64,000 nucleotides of DNA from CAVORB01 sp963698495 (GTDB lineage Bacteria > Pseudomonadota > Gammaproteobacteria > Chromatiales > Chromatiaceae), in assembly GCA_963698495.1 (NCBI GenBank), contig CAVORB010000030.1:32435-96434 (forward strand), given 5' to 3'. The translations under genes were made by a program, and so were the position numbers. This document shows, piece after piece, positions 1-8,331 of this stretch (within the stretch, counting starts at the first letter, position 1; each line of letters starts with the position of its first letter). The notes beneath the pieces were generated by a model. The model was given only the letters and a program-made list of their open reading frames with translations. It was not told where the DNA came from and ran no database searches.

Positions 1-340
1 GTGTCCTTGGTCACCTCGATGGTGAAGCCGGGGTTGTTGAAGGTCGCCGGGTTCGCCGGGTCGCCGTAGGCCCACAGCGGCGTGACGGCCGGTCGAAACC
101 GGTCGCCGGCAGCACCTGCTGGTTGATCTGCCGCAGTGCCACTTCGAGCGTCTCATCGGCGCGCCGCCGTCATCGTACAGCACCGGCGGGATGACCAGCG
201 GGGTCACGTACTTGGGGATGGTCAGCGGGTCCAGCGTACCCCCGGGCACGGCCTGCGCCATGGCGCCGGACACCGCCAGCGAAAGAGGCGTCAGAAGCAA
301 CGCCCCCCTGCAGAAGGATCTGCATCTTGATGGGTTTCAA
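1..340 (-). pseudogene. Multicopper oxidase, N-terminal part, frameshifted and cut by the window edge
   Basis: Reading the minus strand from a TTG at 340 gives a short leader, then after a frameshift at the G run near 308 a hydrophobic signal peptide ending in AMAQAVPGG. Next comes a stretch with TLDPLTIPKYVTPLVIPPV, typical of the mature N-terminus of bilirubin-oxidase/CotA-like multicopper oxidases. Two further frame changes (near 165 and 90) are needed to continue through ETLEVALRQINQQVLP and VTPLWAYGDPANPATFNNPGFTIEV. The copper-binding HxH motifs would lie beyond the window edge, so activity cannot be judged. A GAGGA ribosome site (351-355) sits about 10 bases before the TTG. A sigma54-like promoter (461-477) precedes it, divergent from the sigma54 activator. 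The family oxidises phenols, Fe(II), Mn(II) or Cu(I) with O2; the substrate here is unknown. Confidence 0.7.
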
Positions 341-460
341 TTTTGTGCACTCCTCGAAATCTTCCTGATCTTTGAGATCCGACCGGCCGCTTTATCGTGG
401 TGTCCGAAGTCAAGCTGGCTGACCTGGCCAGAGGGAGAGCACCTCGCTGGTGACTGCTTA

Positions 461-477
461 TGCAAGCAGCGGGCCAG
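461..477 (-). promoter_or_regulatory. Sigma54 (-24/-12) promoter of the multicopper oxidase
   Basis: On the minus strand the sequence reads CTGGCCCG-CTGC-TTGCA. This matches the RpoN consensus CTGGCACG-N4-TTGCA at all but one position, with the invariant GG and GC correctly spaced. It lies about 120 bases upstream of the oxidase start and opposite a gene for a sigma54-dependent activator. Confidence 0.7.
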
Positions 478-553
478 GGGTTGTGGCATCAGGCAAATCC
501 TCCCCGATATGGGCGCGGGAAACGGGGAAACGCGGGCAACGAAGGCCGGTTCA

Positions 554-571
554 GCACGGCCACGACCGTGC
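554..571. promoter_or_regulatory. Inverted repeat, possible upstream activator site
   Basis: GCACGG-N6-CCGTGC is a perfect 6-base inverted repeat 77-93 bases upstream of the sigma54 element at 461-477, the usual range for enhancer-binding-protein sites. Only position and symmetry support it. Confidence 0.35.
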
Positions 572-714
572 CTAATCGGCGGCTCGAGCCAGACGGCACA
601 AGGCCCGCGGGCTGGCGATGGGAGGGAGCGGAGATGCCGGGAAGGCCTTGCGCGAACGGCGGCGGATGTAGCTCCGCGGGAATGAGTCACCGCGCCCGGA
701 ATCTGCCCCGGCAG

Positions 715-751
715 CATGACAGTCATGAAAATGTCATGTTGTCACATGACA
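715..751. promoter_or_regulatory. Pair of palindromic operators overlapping the activator promoter
   Basis: Two related palindromes sit close together: CATGAC-A-GTCATG (715-727) and TGTCATG-N6-CATGACA (732-751). The second overlaps the -35 hexamer at 739-744. Shared TGTCATG half-sites covering a promoter suggest autoregulation or repression of the downstream gene; the binding protein is unknown. Confidence 0.55.
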
Positions 752-766
752 GATTTGGCATATACT
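739..766 (+). promoter_or_regulatory. Sigma70-type promoter of the sigma54 activator
   Basis: TTGTCA (739-744) and TATACT (761-766) are separated by 16 bases and lie about 90 bases upstream of the GTG start at 855. Confidence 0.6.
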
Positions 767-854
767 GTGCGCCATATCACACAAAAACAATAAAGATTGG
801 CCGCACGACGGGGACTCCGGCAAAGGTAAAAACAATGTCGGGAGGAATGGAATC

Positions 855-2260
855 GTGGAGGTGCCCTTCGAGCTGCAGTCGCTGGTCGATATCTACGACC
901 AGCCGTTCGTGATCATCAATCCCGACCACCGGGTCGTCGTCGTCAACAGGGCCTTCGAGGAGCGTTACGGCATCAGCCGCGCCGACGCCGCCGGGCGCGC
1001 CTGCTATTCCCTGATCGCCTGCCGCAACCGGCCCTGCCCTTGCGGACCCGATGGCGCGAACTGTCCTTTCGGCGACGTGTTCCGGCGCGGGATCTCCCAG
1101 GCGTCCGCTCACACCTACCACGATGCCTGAGGGCAGGGAGCATGTGGTCCGCATCCAGGGCTACCCGGTGCGCACCTCGAGCGGCGAGATCTACCTGGGC
1201 GAGCTCATCCAGGAGGATGCGCTGCGCCATCACCCCGAAATGGACAAGGACCAGTGCGCCGGAGGCGCGCCTGATCGGGGACGCCCCCGCCTTTCGTCAG
1301 ACCCTCGGCCAGCTGGTGCTCGCCGCCGGCTCCGAGGCGCCCGTCCTGCTGCAGGGAGAGACCGGCACCGGCAAGGAGCTGGCGGCGGCCTACATCCACC
1401 GCCACTCCGCGCGCCACAATCGGCCGTTTCACACCCTGGACTGCAGCACGCTGACCGAGGACCTGTTCGAGAGCGAGGTCTTCGGCCACGAACGCGGCGC
1501 CTTTACCGGCAGTACCCGCGAGAAGCCAGGGATGTTCGAGATCGCCCACCGCGGCACCCTGTTTCTCGACGAGATCGGGGAGCTGTCTCTGTCGCAGCAG
1601 GCGAAGCTGCTGCGCGTGCTCGAGTCGGGCCAGTTCCGGCGCGTCGGCGGCACCAAGATGCTCCGCGCGGACGTCCGCGTCATCAGCGCCACCAACCGCA
1701 GGCTCTGGGACTCCGACTGGTTCCGCAGCGACCTCTTCTTCCGCATCGCCTGCGTCACCGTGAACCTGCCTCCGCTCACCAAGCGCCGATCCGACATCCC
1801 GGCGCTGGCGCAGGAGCTGTTGCAGCGCATCGGCCGCTCGTCGGGGCAACGCTTCACCCTGGATGACGAGGCGCTCTACATCCTCCAGTCCTACGACTAC
1901 CCGGGCAACATCCGCGAGCTGCGCAACATCCTCTGGGTAGCGGCCGTGAACTCGCCCAACGGGCTGATCTCGGCGGGCCTGATCGCCGCGGCCCTGCCCG
2001 AGCGGGTTAACGGGTGCGACAAGGCCCCGGAGCCAACGCCGGTGGAGAGGATGCCGCGCGTGGAACGATCAAACATGGCAAGGGTCGCCGCTCCACCTGC
2101 GGCGATCTCGGACGAGCCGCCGCCACGCGCGCAGTGGGAGGCGGATCATCTCAAAATGGTCCTGGACCGTCACGATGGAAACCGGCGCGCGGTGGCCGCC
2201 GCGCTCGGGGTGAGCGAGCGCACCGTCTACCGCAAGCTGCGCAAGTTCGGCCTGGGCTAA
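855..2260 (+). pseudogene. Sigma54-dependent activator with Cys-rich PAS domain (two frameshifts)
   Basis: Three consecutive frames form one protein of about 468 residues. Residues 1-120 are a PAS domain with a dense cysteine motif (CYSLIACRNRPCPCGPDGANC), a type often found in redox or ligand sensors. An AAA+ domain follows with Walker A GETGTGKE, Walker B LFLDEIGE and a GAFTGS loop where GAFTGA is usual. A Fis-type helix-turn-helix (NRRAVAAALGVSERTVYRKL) ends the protein. Frame changes fall near 1128 and 1260, with no loss of conserved sequence, so sequencing indels are likely. The GTG start at 855 has GGAGG nine bases upstream. There is no receiver domain, so the PAS domain is probably the direct sensor. 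The divergent multicopper oxidase has a matching promoter and is the likely target. Confidence 0.8.
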
Positions 2261-2273
2261 CAGCCGCGGGCAC

Positions 2274-2303
2274 AAAAAAAGGCCCGGACGTCCTGTCCGG
2301 GCC
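2274..2303 (-). terminator. Rho-independent terminator of PKD cytochrome 1
   Basis: Stem GGCCCGGAC/GTCCGGGCC with a 5-base loop, followed on the minus strand by seven T. It lies 35 bases past the cytochrome stop codon and also just beyond the stop of the convergent activator gene. Confidence 0.85.
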
Positions 2304-2337
2304 TGGCGGCACTCCCGCCGCTGGTCCTCTTCCTTAT

Positions 2338-5300
2338 CTAGTCACCGGTTCTCGTGCTCAACCCGCGCTCCGGGCGTGAGAAGGTGTGGCACACGGAGCA
2401 GTCCCTGCCCTTGTCCTTGACGTGCTTCTCGTGGACCTTGTTGAAGCTCATCGAGCCCTTGTTGCCGTGGCACTGGGTGCACACCTGCGACGTCGGGCCC
2501 TTCAGTCCGTAGCCGAGCTCGCCCTTGAGGTCCATCCTCGCCGTGCTGCCGTGGCACTGGTTACAGCCGAGGGCGTTGTTGGCCGTCTCCACACCGTGGT
2601 TGATGGTCTGGTAGGTGTGCACCGCGACGGCAGAGGTCCTCGGCGGCATTTCGAGGTCACCCGGCAGGCCGTCGCACACGCTGCTCGCGGCGTCGTTGAC
2701 CTCGTCCAGCCCCAGGCCCACCGCCACCGCGCGGCAGAAGCTGCCGGTGCGGAAGAACTCGAAGGTGGAGTGGCCGACCAGGGTGTTGTCCGCGTCGTTG
2801 CGCGCCAGCTTGCCCCAGTGCTCCTTCATCGGATAGAGCTTGGTGCCGAGGCTGGTGCTGGTGACGTCGCCGTTGGGCATGCCGATCACGTAGGCGGGAT
2901 CACCGGCCTTGTAGTCGCCAACGAAGCTCGCCGCCACGCTCGCGTCCAGCGGAACGGTCGGGACACCGTTCAGCGACTCGCCGAGGTAGTAGATCTCGCT
3001 GGTGCCGTCGAACCAGGCATAGCTCGGGGTCAGGCTGGCGCTGCCGAGGCCGCCCTTGTCCTCCCGCGGCAGCCATCCGCCACGTCCGTTGCAGGCCGCC
3101 GCCGACGGGTGCGGGTCCTGCCAATCGCGCGAGACCTCGGTGCCCACGTCCGCCTTGGCGTAGCTCGGAATGTGGCAGGTCTGGCAGGCCACCTTCTGGG
3201 CGTGCTTGTCCCTGCTGGAACCAGTCCGTGAGCTGTAATCGCCGTGGGGACGGTCCGTGTGGCAGCCGCTGTTCTCGCAGGCTGAAGCGGTCGGGCACGT
3301 CGTTCGGCCGCAGGTCGAGGCCACGCCCGCGCACCCGGTGGCCGGTGCCGTCCGGCAGGGTCTCGCCGTGACAGTCGGCGCAGGTCAGGTCAGCGCCCGC
3401 CGGGCTCATGTGCATGTCGATGGCGACGCTCGGGGCCTCGTTCTCCTTGGAGAGGTCGCCCCGCTTGGCGCCGTTGGCACCGGCAGCCCCCGCGTGACAG
3501 TTGAGGCAGGACTTGCGCGTGGTGCGATGGACCGTCTGCGCCGCCTCCAGGGTGGTGAGCGTCATCGGCGGCATCGGCACCTCCGCGGGCAGGGTGTCGC
3601 TGCCGGCAGGCAGGAACTGGAAGTCCCCGGTGACTGGATCGACGTCGGGGATGCCGGCGAAGCCGGTGCGCACCAGCTCGTCGCCGTCCGACTCGATCAG
3701 CCCGCCGCTGCCGTCGTCGATCATGTTCAGGAGGGTCAGGTCGCTGAAGCCATAGCCGTTCGCCGTCCAGTCGGGGAAGCGCTTGTAGGCGTCCTGGTGG
3801 CACATCAGGCAGTCGATGTTGGCCAGCTGCTTCTTGGCCTCCGCGGACTCGGGATTCAGCAGCTCGAACTCCGACTGGGCCATGGGGAAGCGGCCGTTGC
3901 CCACGTGGCAGCCGGCGCAGGTGAAGCGCGGTGAGTTCTCGTGCGCGCCGCAGTAGGTGTTGATGCCGGTGGCGATCAGGTCGCCCGCGGCCTTGGCCGG
4001 ACGCTCGCCCGCCGCCGCAAAGTCCGTCGGGATGTTGGTCACGTTCGGGAAGGCGCCGCCCTGCTGGTAGTGCACCGAGCCGTGCATGTCGCGCGCCTCG
4101 TCCTGGTGACACTCGACGCAGACCTCGGGCCCGGTGTACTGCGGTGATGGTGCAGTGCTCCGGGATGTGCGAGGTGCAGGCCACTGGGTCAGTGATCGCG
4201 GCCGTCGTCGATGCGGAGGCCGTCTCGCCGTCGTCGTCCGTCACGGTAAGGGTTACCGTGTAGGTACCGGGCGACGCATAGGCGTGGCTCGGGCTCGTCC
4301 CGGCGGCGGTAGCGCCGTCACCGAAGCTCCAATCGTAGGTGGCGATGGTCCCGTCCGTGTCACTGGAACCGGCGCTGCTGAAGCTCACCGCCACGCCGGT
4401 CGTGCCGCTGTAGGGGCCGTTGACGTCGGCCGTCGGCGCCTTGTTCACGGGCGGTGCGGGGTTGACGGTGATGGTCACCGAGTCCGTCGCGCTGCTCGCG
4501 CCGTCGTCGTCGGTGACGACCAGAGTGAAGGTGTAGCTGCCCGCCGGTGAGGTTGACCGTGGGGCTGACCACGTCCGCCGGATTGGGCGAGCCGGTCCAG
4601 GTATAGCTAGCGATGCTGCCATCGGAGTCGGACGAGCCGCTGCCGTTCAGCTTCACGGCGATGTTGCTCTGACCGGCGGCGATGGTCACCGTCTGGTCCG
4701 GTCCGGCGTCGGCCGTCGGCGCCTTGTTCACGGGCGGTGCGGGGTTGACGGTGATGCTCACCGAGTCCGCCGCGCTGCTCGCGCCGTCGTCGTCGGTGAC
4801 GACCAGATTGAAGGTGTAGGTGCCTCGCCGAGAGTTGACCGTGGGGCTGACCGCGTCGGCCGGGTTCGGGCTGCCGGTCCAGGTGTAGCTGCGATCGTGC
4901 CGTCGGAGTCGGACGAGCCGCTGCCGTTCAGCTTCACGGCGATGTTGCTCTGACCGGCGGCGATGGTCACCGTCTGGTCCGGTCCGGCGTTGGCCGTCGG
5001 CGCCGTTCACGGGCGGTGCGGGGTCGACGGTGGTCGACCGAGTCCGCGGCTCGCTCGCGCCGTCGTCGTCGGTCACCGCGAGCGTCAAGGTGTAGGTGCC
5101 GCCGCCGCGAGGTGTGGCGACGGGTTCGCCTGGCTGCTCGTGCCGCCGTCGCCGAAGTCCAAGACCGTGAAGCGATGGTGCCGTCGGAATCGGTGGAGCC
5201 GGCGCTGCTGAAGTTCACCGCGCGAGCCGGCCGTACCGCTGTACGGGCCGTTGGCGTTGGCCGTCGGCGCAGCGTTGGGCACTGCCGCGATCGTGGCGGT

Positions 5301-6199
5301 CACCGAGTCCGCCGTATCGCTCGCGCCGTCGTTATCGGTCACCGTGAGCGTCACCGTGTAGCTGCCCGCCGCCGCGTAGGTGTGGGACGGGTTCGCCTGG
5401 CTGCTCGTGCCGCCGTCGCCGAAGTCCCAAGACCGGGAAGCGATGGTGCCATCCGAATCGCTGGAACCGGCGCTGCTGAAGCTCACCGCCGAGCCGGCCG
5501 TACCGCTGTCCGGGCCTGGCGTTGGCCGTCGGCGCCACGTTCGGCACAGGTGCCGCTACGATCGCCGCGCTGGTCGTGTCGGATATCGGTCGCGCCGTCG
5601 TTGTCCGTCACCGTGAGCGTCACCGTGTAGTTACCCGCCGCCGCGTAGGTGTGGCTCGGGTTGGCTGCAGTGCTGGTTCCTCCGTCGCCGAATTCCCAGG
5701 CATGGGAGGCGATACTGCCGTCCGGATCGTTCGAGCCGGCGCTGCTGAAGCTCACCGCAACGCCAGCCGTGCCGCTGTAAGGGCCGTTGGCGTTGGCATT
5801 CGGCGCCTGGTTGGGCGCCGTGAGGCTCGACGTCGCCCCCGGAGACATAAACCAGGGTCGTGCACTCAGCCTCGTTCCGCCTGTCCGACACCTTGAGCAC
5901 GACTTTCCAAGGCCCGCCGGCCTTTTCGAACTCAACCTCGGGACGCCACCGCGTGCTGGAGCTGGGGCTGCCCTCTTCGAAGGTCCAGTTGTATTTCTTG
6001 CCCCACCAGCGCATGTCGTCCGTCCTGGCCCGGAAGTCGATGTCTTCCCCCGGCTCAATGGTCGGATTCTGAGGAGAGATGCTGCAACTGGGACTTGCCA
6101 TGCCCGTGCCGGGCCACAGCAAGACGGAGCCCTGTCAGCATGATGATCCCAACGGGAACGCGCCAATGACGCCCGGTCCCGGGGTGAGGTTTCTTCATC
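2338..6199 (-). pseudogene. PKD-repeat decaheme c-type cytochrome, copy 1 (many frameshifts)
   Basis: Translation begins at ATG 6199 with a signal-like segment, then an Ig-like domain (around 5830-6090) and about six tandem PKD-type domains (4.2-5.8 kb; repeats of NGPYSGTAGVAVSFSSAGS, DFGDGGTS, YTVTLTVTDNDGA). The C-terminal half carries ten haem sites: CVECH-type, CAGCH, CLMCH, CLNCH, CADCH, a CX4CH (CENSGCH), CQTCH, CNQCH, CTQCH and CSVCH. At least nine frame changes interrupt the PKD array, with single extra bases near 4140 and 3281 relative to the paralogue at 22422-25162. The haem part is otherwise intact and highly similar to that paralogue. PKD domains mediate extracellular adhesion or spacing, so a secreted or surface electron carrier is likely. 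Whether the gene is dead or the consensus is poor in this GC-rich repeat cannot be decided here. Confidence 0.85.
4190..5830 (-). repeat. Tandem PKD-domain coding repeats
   Basis: About six direct repeats of roughly 250 bases encode PKD domains of the decaheme cytochrome. Two sub-types alternate: a GPYSGTAGVAV..FGDGGTS type and a GPDQTVTIAAGQSNIAVKLN type. The near-identity of units (for example around 4500-4760 and 4750-5000) shows recent internal duplication. Confidence 0.8.
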
Positions 6200-6786
6200 G
6201 ATCCAGCCCTCGCTATTGAGATGAAATCTCGACCCGAACCGCATAGGCCAGGGTCTGCTTCTTATTTCCCTACGGCGCGAATCCGTCCGCTCGTCCCGCA
6301 CCCCTGTCGGGGTCTACTACTCCTGTAATCGTCTAAGATCGGCGGCTGGCTGCTCCCGCGGATACTCACGGGATCCGAGCGCGGGGCATCGTCGATCTCG
6401 AATACACTGTCCCCAACGGACTGCTGGACAGACGGGTTGCGCGCGCCGAAATCACCCGTGCTTCCGCGCCGACCCGAAAGAAATTGAACGGGGTAGAACC
6501 GATCCCCTGCCGAGCCAACGGCTCCCCTCGCAAGCGCACCGCTGACTGTTGAATTTCACCGCCCAGTCGTCCCTTCTTGATCGGGGATAAGCTCTGGGGG
6601 TGGACGGACCTTAAGTCATATCGCCTCCACAAACCGTGCGCGCCATCTCATTTTCCGGTTGCCGTGCATACGGCGTCCGACTTTTCGGCGACGGCTCGGC
6701 TGGCGACGCCACCGATCCAGCGAATGCGGCCGTGTATACTTTGGCCTTCTCGGCGTCTCGCCAGATGGGCTGGAGGTAACCGGATC
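6200..6786. other. Intergenic region, no gene recognised
   Basis: It separates the divergent PKD cytochrome 1 and thioredoxin genes. I see a single CTTAAG at about 6609-6614 and a TATACT at 6735-6740 that could be a -10 for the thioredoxin gene, but no convincing -35 and no recognisable protein. Confidence 0.4.
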
Positions 6787-7383
6787 ATGCGATCCTCTCT
6801 GATGGGCGCAGTGGCCCTCGCCGTCTCGCTGCCGCTGACCGTCAGCGCCATCCACGCGGGTGAACTGCGGATGCTGGCGCAGCCGGTCGACGCCCCCTCA
6901 CTGTCCCTCCCCGACATGCGCGACCAGCCCCACGCGTTGACCGATTACCGTGGCCGCGTCGTGCTGGTGAACTTCTGGGCAAGCTGGTGCCCTCCCTGCG
7001 TCATCGAGCTGCCCGGGCTGCAGCGTCTGGCAGAACGCCTCGGGAAGGACGACTTCGCCCTGCTGGCGGTCAACGTCGGGGAGAACAAGCATCGCGCGCG
7101 GCGTGCGCTGACGATGACCGCCTTCGAACAGACGGTGCTGCTGGACACGCACAGCGAGGCCTACGACCGATGGGGCGCGTCGGTGTTTCCCACCTCCTAC
7201 CTGATCGACAAGACGGGGCGCATTCGCTTCGAGGCAGTCGGACCTCTGGACTGGGAGGGCGACGAGGCGGTCACGGCGATCGAGGCCCTGATCGCCGAAG
7301 AGCCGTTGCCGGCCGCGGCAACCTCGGCCGATGCGGAGTGCTATGCTGAAGCCCCGCCAAACCCCAAGGGATGCCAACCATGA
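6787..7383 (+). CDS. TlpA-like periplasmic thioredoxin
   Basis: The 198-residue protein has a signal peptide (residues 1-24), then a TlpA/ResA-type thioredoxin fold with active site WASWCPPC (about residues 65-72) and the cis-proline segment FPTSYLID. Such proteins reduce disulphides in the periplasm, including apocytochrome CXXCH cysteines before haem attachment. The start at 6787 is chosen because GGAGG lies about 10 bases upstream and the signal peptide follows directly. Its stop overlaps the start of the next gene (ATGA), so the two are translationally coupled. A C-terminal tail with two extra cysteines (AECYAEAPPNPKGCQP) is unusual. Its position among multiheme genes suggests a role in cytochrome maturation. 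Confidence 0.85.
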   Translation: MRSSLMGAVALAVSLPLTVSAIHAGELRMLAQPVDAPSLSLPDMRDQPHALTDYRGRVVLVNFWASWCPPCVIELPGLQRLAERLGKDDFALLAVNVGENKHRARRALTMTAFEQTVLLDTHSEAYDRWGASVFPTSYLIDKTGRIRFEAVGPLDWEGDEAVTAIEALIAEEPLPAAATSADAECYAEAPPNPKGCQP

Positions 7384-7841
7384 ATCAGTGCCGCATGCTC
7401 CGGGTCGCGCTCGTCGCCCTTCCCCTCCTCGCCGCCGCGGGAGTGCGCGCCGACGAGGCCAGCCATCTGCAGGAGGTCGAGACCCTGTTCCGTCTGACGC
7501 AGATGGAAAGAAAGGTCAACGAGAGCGTGGACAACTTGCTTGCATTGCAGATGCGACAGAGCCCCCAACTCGACCCGCATCGGCCCATCGTACGGGGGTT
7601 CCTCGAGCGCATGATCGGCTGGGAGGCCCTGCGGCCCGAGCTGGTCGACATGTACCTCGCGGCCTTCACGGAAGATGAGCTGAAGCAGATCAACGCCTTC
7701 TACGTCACGCCGGTCGGACAGAAGGTCCTGACCCAGGTCCCGGAGCTGGTCGAGAAACGCAACCGGCTCGCAGCGCGGCGGATTCAGGAAAACATCGGCG
7801 AGCTGCAGCAGGAGCTGCAGGCGGCGGAAGAGAAGAAGTAG
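7380..7841 (+). CDS. DUF2059 family exported protein
   Basis: The 153-residue protein has a signal peptide ending near GVRADEA. It matches the DUF2059 pattern: a helical domain with MYLAAFTEDELKQINAFYVTPVGQKVL. The C-terminus is a charged amphipathic helix. The start at 7380 overlaps the stop of the thioredoxin gene and has AAGGGA about 10 bases upstream; the in-frame ATG at 7371 lacks a spaced ribosome site. The biochemical function of the family is not known. Co-transcription with a periplasmic thioredoxin places it in the cell envelope. Confidence 0.8.
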   Translation: MNQCRMLRVALVALPLLAAAGVRADEASHLQEVETLFRLTQMERKVNESVDNLLALQMRQSPQLDPHRPIVRGFLERMIGWEALRPELVDMYLAAFTEDELKQINAFYVTPVGQKVLTQVPELVEKRNRLAARRIQENIGELQQELQAAEEKK

Positions 7842-7871
7842 GCGCGGCGACTACCGCCCCCGGTCGTCGGC

Positions 7872-8270
7872 TCACTCCGGTAGCTCTGTCTCCACCGGCA
7901 GGCCCTGCTCCCGCCAGGCGGTGAGCCCGCCCTCCAGGTGAGAGAATTCCTTCACCTTCGACTTCAGCAGCAGCTGCTCCGCCATCTTGGTGAACTGCGT
8001 ATCGTTGCAGTAGAGCACCACGTCCGGGGCCTGGCGGATCTCGTCAAGGTGCCTGGTGACGGTCGGAACCGGCATGTTGATCGCACCTGGGACGTGCCCC
8101 GAGGAGAACTCGTCTGGGGTTCTGACGTCGATCACCAATGGGGGATCGGCGGCGCCCAGCCGCTCGTTCAGCGCCTGGGGATCGACGCCAGGCGAGCGCA
8201 GGCCGGCCGCCTGGACGAAGGATGCCGCGGACAACACCGCGAGCAGCAGCAGGTGTTTGAAACTTCGCAT
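7872..8270 (-). CDS. Periplasmic single-domain rhodanese
   Basis: The 132-residue protein has a signal peptide (residues 1-22, ending VQAAG) and one rhodanese domain: VIDVRTPDEFSSGHVPGAINMP, a catalytic-loop cysteine in LYCNDTQFT, and the final helix HLEGGLTAWREQGLP. Rhodaneses move sulfane sulfur or act as redox-active cysteine carriers. The start at 8270 is preferred because the signal peptide begins there; upstream in-frame codons add only an Arg-rich, non-signal stretch. It lies 61 bases downstream of the parvulin gene on the same strand and probably shares its transcript. Confidence 0.85.
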   Translation of the reverse strand: MRSFKHLLLLAVLSAASFVQAAGLRSPGVDPQALNERLGAADPPLVIDVRTPDEFSSGHVPGAINMPVPTVTRHLDEIRQAPDVVLYCNDTQFTKMAEQLLLKSKVKEFSHLEGGLTAWREQGLPVETELPE

Positions 8271-8331
8271 GGTTCGCCTTCCCGCACGGCGTCGACCGGG
8301 ACGGGACGCCTTTCCCGCCCCGGCCGCACGG

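Larger units (their letters stand above)
345..854. other. Divergent regulatory region between multicopper oxidase and sigma54 activator
   Basis: No gene is seen in these 510 bases. They hold a -24/-12 element reading towards the oxidase (461-477), a perfect inverted repeat GCACGG-N6-CCGTGC (554-571) about 80 bases upstream of it that could be an upstream activator site, two CATGAC-type palindromes (715-727 and 732-751), and a sigma70-type promoter for the activator (739-766). Confidence 0.55.

Noticed and set aside
855..1270. Programmed frameshifting in the sigma54 activator
   Set aside because: The two shift points lack slippery heptamers, and many unrelated genes here have similar single-base shifts, so consensus indels are the simpler explanation.
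4190..5830. Regularly spaced direct repeats that could be taken for a CRISPR array
   Set aside because: The units are about 250 bases, translate to PKD domains and have no unique spacers; there are no cas genes.
6366..6632. Short minus-strand open frame between PKD cytochrome 1 and the thioredoxin gene
   Set aside because: No ribosome site, no signal peptide and Arg/Ser-biased composition; no recognised homologue.
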